Source: JANWZL01 sp037445185 (GTDB lineage Bacteria > Pseudomonadota > Gammaproteobacteria > Burkholderiales > Thiobacillaceae). From it: a DNA stretch of 27,728 nucleotides. The DNA is taken from assembly GCA_037445185.1 (NCBI GenBank), contig JBBIKZ010000018.1, forward strand, positions 1 through 27,728, given 5' to 3'. The position numbers were made by a program, and so were the translations under genes. The notes under the pieces were generated by a model, which did not search any database, was not told the origin of the DNA, and worked only from the letters and a program-made list of their open reading frames with translations. Shown here in pieces: positions 1 through 7,766 of the stretch (position 1 is its first letter; each line of letters opens with the position of its first letter).

Positions 1-132
1 CCCGCCCCCGCTACCACTCTGGCCGCGGTGGCGCTGGTCTTGGCGCTGGCGTTTTTCGTCTTTGCCGCGCGCTACATCCGTCTGGCCAGCCGCCAGCCTG
101 GCCCCTCCCCCTATGGCCAGACCAAAATATGA
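1..132 (+). CDS. C-terminal end of a membrane protein (5' truncated)
   Basis: The frame starting at base 1 is open from the window edge to a TGA at 130-132. It encodes about 43 residues: an Ala/Leu/Val/Phe-rich transmembrane helix, then a basic tail ending in GQTKI. The positive cluster after the helix (ARYIRLASR) suggests that the C-terminus is cytoplasmic. The family cannot be identified from so short a piece. The membrane cytochrome gene downstream on the same strand makes a respiratory or sulfur-metabolism membrane subunit plausible, but that is guesswork. The real coding frame is supported by the hydrophobic helix and by a promoter-like sequence beginning at its stop codon. Confidence 0.5.
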   Translation, partial: PAPATTLAAVALVLALAFFVFAARYIRLASRQPGPSPYGQTKI

Positions 133-157
133 CGATATTCGGATTATCTTGTATGAT
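129..157 (+). promoter_or_regulatory. candidate sigma70 promoter with small palindrome
   Basis: ATGACG (129-134) and TATGAT (152-157) are separated by 17 bases. The -10 box matches the consensus at 5 of 6 positions and the -35 box at 4 of 6. The -10 box lies inside a perfect 5+1+5 inverted repeat, TGTATGATACA (150-160), which could be an operator. The local sequence is much more AT-rich than its surroundings. It would start transcription about 30 bases before the cytochrome gene at 194. Confidence 0.4.
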
Positions 158-193
158 ACATGCCTGTGTTACTCCAACCGCATCCCAACCAAT

Positions 194-1003
194 ATGCACT
201 CGACCCACATCATCCATTTCCGGTATCTACCCATGTCCGTGCGGGTCCTGTTCACCATGGTCCTGCTCACCTTCGGACTGGCCTATGTCATGGCCATGAT
301 CCAGGTCTACGAGTCCCATGCCGGCAAGGACGGCGATGCCCTCCTCTCCGCCAAAGACCTGCAGATTGCCTATAGCGGCAACCCCGAAGGAACCAAATTG
401 GAGACGGCGCTGCGCGGCTCGATGTCGGACATGCTGCCCGAGGACAAGAAAAATATCGTTTTCCAGTGGCTGCACGACGGTGCCAAGCCCGAGCTGATCG
501 AGGGCACGATCAAGCCCATCGTCGACGAGCACTGCATCGCCTGCCACAGTCCCGAGGCCAACCCGCACCTGCCCAATATGACCACTGTGGAAGGCATTCA
601 GGCCGTGGCACAAAAGGACACCGGCATGACCATCTCCACCCTGGTGCGCGTGTCCCACATCCATCTCTTCTCCATCACCTTCATCTTCTTCATCGTCGGC
701 TACATCTTCACCCACGCCTATGTGCGCCCGGTGTGGCTGAAGTGTGTGCTCATCGCCGCACCCTTCGCGGTGCTCATCATCGACGTGGCCTCCTGGTATC
801 TCACCAAGGTCTGGGAGGGCTTTGCCTGGGTCGTGATCGCCTCCGGCGGGGTGATGGGCCTCAGTTTCGCCGCCATGTGGGTCATCTCCATGTGGCAGAT
901 GTGGGTCGGCAACGTGCCCAAGGCAATATTGGAGAACGAGGGACGCCTGCCCAAGCTGCATACGGCGCAGTCCGAGACTGCCTGCGGCACGCCTTCCTCG
1001 TGA
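194..1003 (+). CDS. membrane-anchored c-type cytochrome, single heme, four TM helices
   Basis: The 269-residue product has an N-terminal transmembrane helix at about residues 18-38 and a periplasmic loop carrying one heme c site, Cys114-Ile-Ala-Cys117-His118, within a segment about valuable-for-heme 'IVDEHCIACHSP'. About three further helices follow (around HIHLFSITFIFF, CVLIAAPFAVLIIDV and WVVIASGGVMGLSF). The architecture suggests an electron-transfer subunit tethered in the inner membrane with its heme facing the periplasm. I recognise the general type in gammaproteobacteria but not a named gene. The start is uncertain: ATG 194 is preferred because HFRYLPMSVRVLF looks like a normal cytoplasmic lead-in to helix 1. 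ATG 233 (256 residues) is the alternative, and neither has a good ribosome binding site. The gene converges with leuA, 63 bases away. Confidence 0.75.
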   Translation: MHSTHIIHFRYLPMSVRVLFTMVLLTFGLAYVMAMIQVYESHAGKDGDALLSAKDLQIAYSGNPEGTKLETALRGSMSDMLPEDKKNIVFQWLHDGAKPELIEGTIKPIVDEHCIACHSPEANPHLPNMTTVEGIQAVAQKDTGMTISTLVRVSHIHLFSITFIFFIVGYIFTHAYVRPVWLKCVLIAAPFAVLIIDVASWYLTKVWEGFAWVVIASGGVMGLSFAAMWVISMWQMWVGNVPKAILENEGRLPKLHTAQSETACGTPSS

Positions 1004-1066
1004 CGGTGCGGCCGGCGTGCGCGGCCGGCGGTGCGACCGACCGCGCCGGTGCGCGGGACGCCTCCT

Positions 1067-2608
1067 TCAGGGCGTGATCTGCGGGTGCGCACGCTGCTGC
1101 TCGCTCATGAGCTTGTTCAGTGCGTGCAGATAGGCCTTGGCCGAGGCGATGACGATGTCCGTGTCGGCGCCCTGGCCGTTGACGATGCGCCCGCCCTTGT
1201 TCACCCGCACCGTCACCTCGCCTTGGGCATCCGTGCCGGTGGTGATGTTGTTGACCGAATAGAGCAGCAGGTCGGAGGCCGACTGCACGATGGCCTCGAT
1301 CGCCATGAAGGCGGCGTCCACCGGACCGCTGCCATCGGCCTCGGCGCGTCGCTCCTCGCCGCCATCGGTCAGCACCACCACGGCGTGCGGGGTCTCGCCG
1401 GTCTCGGAACAGACCTTGAGCGACACCAGTTTGTAACGGTCGGCCTGGGCGAAGGTGGCCTCGTCGGAGATGAGGGCGTGGATGTCCTCGTCGAAGATCT
1501 CGTGCTTCTTGTCCGCCAGGTCCTTGAAGCGGGCGAAGGCGGCGTTCAGCGCCTCTTCCGAATCGAGCACGATGCCGAGCTCCGCCAGCCGCGTCTTGAA
1601 GGCATTGCGCCCGGAGTGCTTGCCGAGCACCATGCGGTTGGCGCTCCAGCCCACGTCCTCGGCGCGCATGATCTCGTAGGTCGCGCGGTGCTTGAGCACA
1701 CCGTCCTGATGGATGCCGGACTCGTGGGCGAAGGCATTCGCCCCGACGATGGCCTTGTTCGGCTGTACGGCGAAGCCGGTGATGCCGGCCACCAGGCGGG
1801 AGGCGGGCACGATCTGGGTGGTGTCGATGCGCGTGTCGCAGGCAAAGACGTCTTGCCGTGTGCGCACCGCCATGACGATCTCTTCCAGCGCGGCGTTGCC
1901 CGCCCGCTCGCCCAGGCCGTTGATGGTGCACTCCACCTGGCGGGCGCCGTGCAAGACCGCCGAGAGGGAGTTGGCCACCGCCAGGCCCAGGTCGTTGTGG
2001 CAGTGCACCGAAAAGACGGCCTTGTCCGAGTTGGGGATGCGCTCGCGGAGCGTGCGGATCAGCTCGCCGAACTGCCAGGGCAGGTTGTAGCCGACGGTGT
2101 CAGGGATGTTGAGCGTGCGCGCACCGGCATCGATCACCGCCTCCAGCACGCGGCAGAGGAAGTCCGGATCGGAGCGCCCCGCATCTTCGGGCGAGAATTC
2201 CACGTCGTCGGTCCAGCGCCGCGCCCATTTCACCGCCTTGACCGCCTGCTCGAGGACCTGCTCCGGCGTCATCCTGAGCTTGCGCTCCATGTGGATGGGA
2301 CTGGTGGCGATGAAGGTGTGGATGCGGCCGGATGCCGCGCCTTTGAGGGCCTCGCCGGCCCGGTTGATGTCGCTCTCCAGGGCACGCGCCAGCCCGCACA
2401 CGGTGCTGTCCTTGATGGCGTCGGCCACCGCCCGCACCGCCTCGAAGTCGCCGTTGCTGGCGGCGGGGAAACCCGCCTCGATGACATCGACCCGCATGCG
2501 CTCGAGCTGTTTGGCGATGCGGACCTTCTCCTCGCGGGTCATCGACGCGCCCGGGCTTTGCTCGCCGTCGCGCAGGGTGGTGTCGAAAATGATCAGATGC
2601 TCTTTCAT
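1067..2608 (-). CDS. leuA: 2-isopropylmalate synthase
   Basis: LeuA condenses acetyl-CoA with 2-ketoisovalerate to give 2-isopropylmalate, the first committed step of leucine synthesis in the cytoplasm. The 513-residue length is normal for the bacterial enzyme. The N-terminus carries the family signature FDTTLRDGEQSPG, and the metal-binding motif SVHCHNDLGLA lies near residue 200. A GIHQDG block follows in the subdomain. The C-terminal third (ATFAQADRYKLVSLKVCSETGETPHAVV onward in part) is the leucine-binding regulatory domain, so feedback inhibition is expected. ATG 2608 has GGAG about seven bases upstream. The gene is last in the ilv-psd-pssA-leuA series but is 260 bases from pssA. That gap contains a separate promoter, a Leu-rich leader peptide and competing hairpins (see those entries). 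Confidence 0.97.
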   Translation of the reverse strand: MKEHLIIFDTTLRDGEQSPGASMTREEKVRIAKQLERMRVDVIEAGFPAASNGDFEAVRAVADAIKDSTVCGLARALESDINRAGEALKGAASGRIHTFIATSPIHMERKLRMTPEQVLEQAVKAVKWARRWTDDVEFSPEDAGRSDPDFLCRVLEAVIDAGARTLNIPDTVGYNLPWQFGELIRTLRERIPNSDKAVFSVHCHNDLGLAVANSLSAVLHGARQVECTINGLGERAGNAALEEIVMAVRTRQDVFACDTRIDTTQIVPASRLVAGITGFAVQPNKAIVGANAFAHESGIHQDGVLKHRATYEIMRAEDVGWSANRMVLGKHSGRNAFKTRLAELGIVLDSEEALNAAFARFKDLADKKHEIFDEDIHALISDEATFAQADRYKLVSLKVCSETGETPHAVVVLTDGGEERRAEADGSGPVDAAFMAIEAIVQSASDLLLYSVNNITTGTDAQGEVTVRVNKGGRIVNGQGADTDIVIASAKAYLHALNKLMSEQQRAHPQITP

Positions 2609-2626
2609 GGCCTGCTCCGTATGCCT

Positions 2627-2740
2627 GCCGCCCCACTGGGTGCGGCCGTTTGACTATGCCCCGGCTTCTGGCAACCGACCGAACCGGCCCGCATGGGGTC
2701 AAGCCCGTTTGGGACGACCCGGCCGAGGCTCGATGCCGGG
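2627..2740 (-). promoter_or_regulatory. leuA 5' leader: mutually exclusive hairpins
   Basis: Three inverted repeats lie between the leader peptide and leuA, read on the minus strand. Hairpin A (2740-2718) pairs CCCGGC with GCCGGG. Hairpin B (2720-2696) pairs GGGTC with GACCC and has an inner CCC/GGG stem. A and B share bases 2718-2720, so they cannot form together. Hairpin C (2646-2627) pairs GCCGC with GCGGC, with a bulged A and an inner CCC/GGG stem, and ends about 19 bases before the leuA start codon. None is followed by a T-run, so a classical intrinsic attenuator is not evident. Confidence 0.35.
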
Positions 2741-2770
2741 AATGCTAGCGAAAAAGGGGAAATAGAGATA

Positions 2771-2851
2771 TCAGCGCCCGCAGCGGGGCAGCAGCAGGCG
2801 GGTGGCCAGCCGCAGGAGGGAGAACTGGATGGAGGCGAGGCTACAGTTCAT
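2771..2851 (-). CDS. leuL: candidate leucine leader peptide (26 aa), apparently leaderless
   Basis: The frame from ATG 2851 to TGA 2771 encodes 26 residues, seven of them Leu, including a Leu-Leu pair and a Leu-Leu-Leu run (RLLLPR) near the end. A Leu-rich short peptide directly upstream of leuA is the hallmark of ribosome-mediated attenuation, in which stalling at Leu codons senses charged tRNA-Leu. A promoter-like pair ends six bases before the ATG, so transcription would begin at or next to the A of the start codon. No good Shine-Dalgarno sequence is present, which agrees with a leaderless mRNA, as known for trpL of some alphaproteobacteria. The downstream RNA can form alternative hairpins. 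Caveats: the genome is GC-rich and Leu is common, and the symbol is by analogy only. Confidence 0.5.
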   Translation of the reverse strand: MNCSLASIQFSLLRLATRLLLPRCGR

Positions 2852-2857
2852 ATTGCG

Positions 2858-2886
2858 AATATATCCGCCTATTCCGCCCGGGACAA
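2858..2886 (-). promoter_or_regulatory. candidate sigma70 promoter for leader peptide and leuA
   Basis: On the minus strand TTGTCC (2886-2881) and TATATT (2863-2858) are spaced by exactly 17 bases. The -10 box matches at 5 of 6 positions and the -35 box at 4 of 6. The promoter overlaps the last codons of pssA. The predicted start site falls on or beside the ATG at 2851, giving a leaderless transcript. Confidence 0.5.
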
Positions 2887-3639
2887 CCCTTTTCGCGAGC
2901 GGGTCTTGTACCAAAGGCGGAGGCTCACGACATAGCCCGACAGCGCATAGCCCAGGAACAAGGAGAACAGCACGATGGGTGGGTCGAGCGAGATCAGGAC
3001 GAAGGACAGCGCGATCAACACCACGACCGCGAAGGGGACGCTCTTGCGCAGGTTGATGTCCTTGCCGCTGTAGAAGCGCAGATTGGTCACCATGGTGATG
3101 CCGGCGAACAGGGTGAGGGCCCAGGCGATCCAGCGCAGCTCCTCCCCGCTCAGCCGGTTGTCGTGTGCCACCCAGACCAGGCCGGCGATGAGCGCCGCCG
3201 CCGACGGGCTGGGCAGGCCCTGGAACCAGCGCCGGTCCTGCACATCGAGCAGGGTGTTGAAACGCGCCAGGCGCAAGGCCGCGCCCGCACAATAGACGAA
3301 GGCGGCGATCCAGCCGAGCTTACCCAGCCCTTTCAGGGCGAAGCTGTACATCACCAGAGCGGGTGCCACGCCGAAGGCGACCATGTCGGAGAGGGAATCG
3401 TACTCGGCGCCGAAGGCGCTCTGGGTGCGGGTGAGCCTGGCCACCCGCCCGTCCAGACCATCCAGCACCATGGCGACGAAGATGCCCACGGCGGCGTGTT
3501 CGAAGCGCCCGTTCATGGCCTGGACGATGGCGTAGAAGCCGGCGAACAGGGCGCCGGAGGTGAGCAGGTTGGGCAGCAGGTAGATGCCGCGCCGGGCGAA
3601 ACGGCCGCGGAAACGGATCATGCCGGGCTCGACGCTCAC
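2869..3639 (-). CDS. pssA: CDP-diacylglycerol--serine O-phosphatidyltransferase
   Basis: PssA makes phosphatidylserine from CDP-diacylglycerol and serine in the inner membrane; Psd then decarboxylates it to phosphatidylethanolamine. The 256-residue product has the CDP-alcohol phosphotransferase signature, DG...GRVAR...G...D...D, at about residues 60-85 (DGLDGRVARLTR then GAEYDSLSD). About eight hydrophobic helices follow the pattern of the integral-membrane (Bacillus-type) PssA family, not the E. coli PLD-type enzyme. GTG 3639 overlaps the psd stop by four bases (GTGA), so translation is coupled. ATG 3621 (MIRFRGRF) is an alternative start. The pssA-psd pair completes PE synthesis inside the branched-chain amino acid cluster. 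Confidence 0.93.
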   Translation of the reverse strand: MSVEPGMIRFRGRFARRGIYLLPNLLTSGALFAGFYAIVQAMNGRFEHAAVGIFVAMVLDGLDGRVARLTRTQSAFGAEYDSLSDMVAFGVAPALVMYSFALKGLGKLGWIAAFVYCAGAALRLARFNTLLDVQDRRWFQGLPSPSAAALIAGLVWVAHDNRLSGEELRWIAWALTLFAGITMVTNLRFYSGKDINLRKSVPFAVVVLIALSFVLISLDPPIVLFSLFLGYALSGYVVSLRLWYKTRSRKGLSRAE

Positions 3640-4292
3640 TGTCGAAGGGCGGCCAGGACGTCGACCGCGGCCCGCACCTTGTCGCCCAGGCCGACACGCG
3701 GCCGTGCGTCCAGGGGCAGATAGACGTCCAGGCGTGAGCCGAAACGGATGAAGCCGTAGCGCTGGCCGCGCGCGAGCCGGTCACCGGGCGCGACATAGGA
3801 CAGGATGCGGCGGGCGACGAGCCCTGCCACCTGCACGCAGGTGACGTCCTGACCGTCGTCCGTGCGCAGCCACAGGGCATTGCGCTCATTCTCGCGCGAA
3901 GCCTTGTCCAGCACGGCGTTGACGAACAGCCCGGCGTGATACCACTGTTGCTGCACCACGCCATCGACCGGGCTGCGGTTGGAGTGGACGTTGAAGACGT
4001 TCATGAACACGCTGATCTTGAGCGCCCGACGCTCGAGCCAGGGATCGTCCGCCTCCTCCACCGCCACCACCCGGCCGTCGGCCGGCGACAGGACCAGACC
4101 CGGACCCTGCACCGGGGTGCGCGGCGGGTCACGGAAGAACTGCAGCACGAAGAGGAAGGCCAGCCAAAACGGCAACGCGGCCCACCCCGACGCGAAGCCG
4201 AAGGTCGCCGCCACCGCGGCGACGAAGGCGATGGCCAGATGGGTCCAGCCCTCGCGGGCGATCAGCGGGTGAGCACCCGCCTTACCGCTCAC
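3636..4292 (-). CDS. psd: phosphatidylserine decarboxylase proenzyme (short, archaeal-type)
   Basis: Psd converts phosphatidylserine to phosphatidylethanolamine using a pyruvoyl group made by self-cleavage. The 218-residue protein is the short form of the family. Two hydrophobic stretches near the N-terminus (LAIAFVAAVAATFGF and ALPFWLAFLFVLQFF) anchor it in the membrane, followed by FFRDPPRTPV and LSPADGRVV, both family hallmarks. The processing site is the Gly-Ser in IRFGSRLDVYLP near residue 190, where the Ser becomes the pyruvoyl cofactor. The start is GTG 4292, 14 bases after the ilvC stop, with a weak GGGG-type ribosome site. The 3' end overlaps pssA. Confidence 0.93.
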   Translation of the reverse strand: MSGKAGAHPLIAREGWTHLAIAFVAAVAATFGFASGWAALPFWLAFLFVLQFFRDPPRTPVQGPGLVLSPADGRVVAVEEADDPWLERRALKISVFMNVFNVHSNRSPVDGVVQQQWYHAGLFVNAVLDKASRENERNALWLRTDDGQDVTCVQVAGLVARRILSYVAPGDRLARGQRYGFIRFGSRLDVYLPLDARPRVGLGDKVRAAVDVLAALRQ

Positions 4293-4306
4293 GCCGTGCG
4301 CCCCGC

Positions 4307-5323
4307 TCAGTTACGGGATTTATCGACCAGCTGCTTGGCCTTGATCCAGGGCATCATGTCCCGGAGTCTGGCCCCTACCACCTCGATCGGGTGTTCGGCG
4401 GTGAGCCGGCGGCGGGCGGTCATCTCGGGATAGCCCATGCGGCCTTCGAGGATGAAGCGCTTGGCGTACTCCCCGTTCTGGATGTTCGCCAGGGCCTCGC
4501 GCATGGCGGCCCGGCTCGCCTCGTTGATCACCTTTGGGCCGGTGACGTATTCGCCATATTCGGCGTTGTTGGAGATGGAATAGTTCATGTTGGCGATGCC
4601 GCCCTCGTACATCAGGTCGACGATCAGCTTCAGCTCGTGCAGGCATTCGAAATAGGCCATCTCGGGCGCATAGCCGGCCTCGACCAAGGTCTCGAAACCG
4701 GCCTTGACCAGTTCCACCGCCCCGCCGCACAACACCGCCTGCTCGCCGAAGAGATCGGTCTCGGTCTCCTCGCGGAAGTTGGTTTCGATCACCCCGGCAC
4801 GCGCCCCGCCGTTGGCGGCGGCGTAGGACAGGGCGAGGTCACGCGCGCGACCGGTGACGTCCTGGTAGACCGCGATCAGTGAGGGCACACCGCCGCCTTC
4901 GACATAGGTGGAGCGCACCAGATGCCCGGGCCCCTTGGGGGCGATCATGATCACGTCCACGTCGGCGCGCGGCTTGATCTGGCCGTAGTGGATGTTGAAG
5001 CCGTGGGCGAAGGCGAGCGCCGCCCCTTTTTTCAGATTCGGTTCGATCTCGTAACGGTAGAGGTCGGGCTGCTGCTCATCGGGCACCAGGATCATCACCA
5101 CATCGGCATCCTTGACGGCGACAGCGACCTCCTTGACCGCGAGGCCTGCCTTCTTGGCCTTGTCCCAGGAGGCGCCGCCCTTGCGCAGGCCCACCGTGAC
5201 CTTGACACCGGAGTCCTTCAGGTTGTTGGCATGGGCATGACCCTGCGAGCCGTAGCCGATGATCGCCACCTTTTTCTTCTTGATCAGGGAGAGGTCGGCA
5301 TCCTTTTCGTAATAAACCTTCAT
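4307..5323 (-). CDS. ilvC: ketol-acid reductoisomerase (class I)
   Basis: IlvC carries out the Mg2+- and NADPH-dependent isomerisation and reduction of acetolactate or acetohydroxybutyrate, the second common step to valine, leucine and isoleucine. The 338-residue length is standard for class I. The N-terminal Rossmann motif is GYGSQGHAHANNL near residues 25-37. The C-terminal knotted domain includes the metal-ligand segments FREETETDLFGEQ and ECLHELKLIVDLM. ATG 5323 is chosen because MKVYYEKDADLSL is the usual N-terminus and AAAGGA lies just upstream; the frame is open further upstream but that extension is not family-like. It is 79 bases after ilvN and 14 bases before psd. Confidence 0.97.
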   Translation of the reverse strand: MKVYYEKDADLSLIKKKKVAIIGYGSQGHAHANNLKDSGVKVTVGLRKGGASWDKAKKAGLAVKEVAVAVKDADVVMILVPDEQQPDLYRYEIEPNLKKGAALAFAHGFNIHYGQIKPRADVDVIMIAPKGPGHLVRSTYVEGGGVPSLIAVYQDVTGRARDLALSYAAANGGARAGVIETNFREETETDLFGEQAVLCGGAVELVKAGFETLVEAGYAPEMAYFECLHELKLIVDLMYEGGIANMNYSISNNAEYGEYVTGPKVINEASRAAMREALANIQNGEYAKRFILEGRMGYPEMTARRRLTAEHPIEVVGARLRDMMPWIKAKQLVDKSRN

Positions 5324-5402
5324 GACGGTCCTTTCTTGATGGGTGAGGGGTGAGGCGTTTGTCTGACATGACCGAGGCCCATGGCACAAGCCTGGCGCCT
5401 CA

Positions 5403-5894
5403 CTAGACCTTCATGACCCGTTCGCCGCGGCCGATCCCTGAAGCACCGGTGCGCACCGCCTCCAGGATGGCGTCGGGTTCCAGGGCGGCGAGGAAGGCGT
5501 TGAGCTTGTCGACCGTGCCCGTGAGCTCGATGGTGTAGGTCTTGTCGGTCACGTCGATGATGCGGCCGCGGAAGATGTCCGCCATGCGCTTCATCTCCTC
5601 CCGATACTCGCCGGAGGCGCGCACCTTGACCAGCATGAGCTCGCGCTCGATATGGCTGCCGTCGGTCAGGTCCTGTACTTTGACCACGTCGATGAGCTTG
5701 TTCAACTGCTTGGTGATCTGTTCGATCACGTCGTCCGAGCCACGGGTGACGATGGTCATGCGCGACAGGGTCGCATCCTCGGTCGGGGCGACGGTGAGCG
5801 ACTCGATGTTGTAACCGCGGGCGGAGAACAGACCCGCGACACGGGACAAGGCCCCGGCCTCGTTTTCCATCAGGAGGGAGATGATGTGGCGCAT
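5403..5894 (-). CDS. ilvN: acetolactate synthase small (regulatory) subunit
   Basis: This is the ACT-domain regulatory subunit of acetohydroxyacid synthase, which binds valine and stimulates the catalytic subunit. The 163-residue product begins MRHIISLLMENEAGALSRV, the typical first ACT strand and helix. It continues with FSARGYNIESLTV and a C-terminal domain (IFRGRIIDVTDKTYTIELTG) found in IlvH/IlvN proteins of this length. It follows ilvB by 34 bases on the same strand, as expected for a co-transcribed holoenzyme pair. The family name ilvH is equally used. Confidence 0.96.
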   Translation of the reverse strand: MRHIISLLMENEAGALSRVAGLFSARGYNIESLTVAPTEDATLSRMTIVTRGSDDVIEQITKQLNKLIDVVKVQDLTDGSHIERELMLVKVRASGEYREEMKRMADIFRGRIIDVTDKTYTIELTGTVDKLNAFLAALEPDAILEAVRTGASGIGRGERVMKV

Positions 5895-5928
5895 CGGGGA
5901 TCAGGTGTCAGGATACGGGTTACAGGGG

Positions 5929-7638
5929 TCACACCAGGATCATCTCGGACAGCCCCTTGCCGGCGGGGATCATGGGGTAGACGTTCTCGCGCGGATCGGT
6001 GATGAAATTGAGGAACACCAGCCGGTCCTTGTACTTGCCGAAGGCATCGCGCAAGGCGGGCTCGACGTCTTGCGGCTTCTCTATGGTCATGCCGACATGG
6101 CCGTAGGCCTCGGCCAGCTTGACGAAGTCCGGCAGGGCATCGACATAGGATTCGGCATAGCGCTCCTCGTAGAAGAACTCCTGCCATTGCCGCACCATGC
6201 CCAGGTAACGGTTGTTGAGCAGGATGATCTTGATGGGCAGGTTTTCCTGCTGACAGGTGGACAATTCCTGGATGTTCATCTGGATGCTGCCCTCCCCCGT
6301 GACACACGCCACCATGGCGTCGGGGAAGGCGAGCTGCGCGCCCATGGCGTAGGGCAGCCCCACGCCCATGGTTCCCAGCCCGCCCGAGTTGATCCAGCGG
6401 CGCGGCTTGGCGAAGGGGTAGTACTGCGCCGCCCACATCTGGTGTTGCCCCACGTCCGAGGTGATGAAGGCATCCCCGCCGGTCACCTCGTAGAGCTTCT
6501 CGATGACGTACTGCGGCTTGATGACGTCCGAGGAACGGTCGTACTTGAGGCAGTCCTGCGAACGCCACAATTCGATCTGCGCCCACCAGGCCTTGAGCGC
6601 GGCCTGGTCCGGACGCTCGCTGCCCGCCTTGAGCTGCCGGATGATCTCCTCCAGCACATGGGCCACGTCGCCGACGATGGGCACGTCCACCTTGACCCGC
6701 TTGGAGATCGAGGAGGGATCGACGTCGATGTGGATGATGCGCCTGGCCTCCTTGGCGAAGTGCTTGGGATTGCCGATGACGCGGTCGTCGAAGCGCGCGC
6801 CCACGGCGAGCAGCACGTCGCAGTGCTGCATGGCCATGTTGGCCTCGAAGGTGCCGTGCATGCCCAGCATGCCGAGGAAGAGCGGATCCGGTGCGGGGTA
6901 GCCGCCCAGGCCCATGAGGGTGTTGGTCACCGGATAGCCGAGCAGCCGGGTCAGCTCGGTGACCTGCGCGGCCGCGTCGCCCAGTATGACGCCGCCGCCG
7001 GTGTAGATCATCGGCCGCTTGGCCTCGAGCAGCATCTGCACGGCGCGTTTGATCTGCCCCGCGTGCCCCTTGAAGGTGGGGTTGTACGAGCGCATGCGGA
7101 TGTCGGCGGGGTATTCGAACGGACAGCTGTGTTGTGTGACGTCCTTGGGGATGTCGACCACCACCGGACCCGGCCGCCCGGTGGAGGCGATGTAGAAGGC
7201 CTTCTTGATGGTGGTGGCGAGTTCCCGGACGTCCTTCACCAGGAAATTGTGTTTCACGCAGGGACGGCTGATCCCGACCGTGTCCACCTCCTGAAACGCA
7301 TCCATGCCGATCGCCGCGGTGGGCACCTGGCCGGTGAGCACCACCAGCGGGATGGAATCCATGTAGGCGGTGGCGATGCCGGTCACCGCATTGGTCGCAC
7401 CCGGACCCGACGTGACCAGGGCCACCCCTACCCGGCCGGTCGCGCGCGCATAGGCGTCGGCCGCGTGCACGGCCGCCTGCTCGTGCCTCACCAAGACATG
7501 CTTGAAGCGGTCCTGCTTGTAGATTTCGTCGTAGATGTTGAGCACCGCCCCGCCCGGGTAGCCGAAAACATACTCGACGCCTTCCGCCTGTAGACAGCGC
7601 ACGACGATCTCGGCACCGGTCGTTTCTGTATCAGCCAT
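5929..7638 (-). CDS. ilvB: acetolactate synthase large (catalytic) subunit
   Basis: This ThDP-dependent enzyme condenses two pyruvates, or pyruvate with 2-ketobutyrate, to start branched-chain amino acid synthesis. The 569-residue length is usual for the family. The N-terminal PYR domain has VFGYPGGAVLNIYDE with the catalytic Glu in RHEQAAVHAADAYAR. A central domain (ARFDDRVIGN) and a C-terminal PP domain follow; the ThDP-binding motif reads VTGEGSIQMNIQEL. The Glu in GEG in place of Asp is normal for many proteobacterial AHAS enzymes. ATG 7638 is the first gene of the cluster and lies about 27 bases from a predicted transcription start. Symbol ilvI is sometimes used for the same protein. Confidence 0.96.
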   Translation of the reverse strand: MADTETTGAEIVVRCLQAEGVEYVFGYPGGAVLNIYDEIYKQDRFKHVLVRHEQAAVHAADAYARATGRVGVALVTSGPGATNAVTGIATAYMDSIPLVVLTGQVPTAAIGMDAFQEVDTVGISRPCVKHNFLVKDVRELATTIKKAFYIASTGRPGPVVVDIPKDVTQHSCPFEYPADIRMRSYNPTFKGHAGQIKRAVQMLLEAKRPMIYTGGGVILGDAAAQVTELTRLLGYPVTNTLMGLGGYPAPDPLFLGMLGMHGTFEANMAMQHCDVLLAVGARFDDRVIGNPKHFAKEARRIIHIDVDPSSISKRVKVDVPIVGDVAHVLEEIIRQLKAGSERPDQAALKAWWAQIELWRSQDCLKYDRSSDVIKPQYVIEKLYEVTGGDAFITSDVGQHQMWAAQYYPFAKPRRWINSGGLGTMGVGLPYAMGAQLAFPDAMVACVTGEGSIQMNIQELSTCQQENLPIKIILLNNRYLGMVRQWQEFFYEERYAESYVDALPDFVKLAEAYGHVGMTIEKPQDVEPALRDAFGKYKDRLVFLNFITDPRENVYPMIPAGKGLSEMILV

Positions 7639-7671
7639 GGTGCGATGATTGATGGTCCGGAAAAGCCTAGA

Positions 7672-7700
7672 ACACTAATGTTTGTCACCCCCGCGGTCAA
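7672..7700 (-). promoter_or_regulatory. candidate promoter for the ilvB cluster
   Basis: On the minus strand TTGACC (7700-7695) and TAGTGT (7677-7672) are 17 bases apart. The -35 box is close to consensus and the -10 box is weak. The predicted 5' untranslated region before ilvB is short (about 27 bases), leaving no room for an attenuator leader, unlike leuA. Confidence 0.4.
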
Positions 7701-7766
7701 GCAAGGCGCGTACCGACATGCACCTGTTGCCGCAAGGGCCATGATACGTGGGCGGGGAGGGAGGTC

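Noticed and set aside
1008..1032. Repeated GCGGCCGGCG between the cytochrome gene and leuA as bidirectional terminator
   Set aside because: It can pair but no T-runs flank it on either strand; left uncalled.
1031..2653. Long plus-strand open frame (about 540 codons) opposite leuA
   Set aside because: It is the complement of the well-supported leuA gene and has no protein-like domains; long antisense frames are expected at this GC content.
6271..6310. GEG in place of GDG in the IlvB ThDP motif
   Set aside because: Glu at this position is common in proteobacterial acetohydroxyacid synthases, so it is not a defect.
5881..7593. Long plus-strand open frame (about 570 codons) opposite ilvB
   Set aside because: Antisense shadow of ilvB with His/Gly/Arg-rich low-complexity composition and no recognisable motif.
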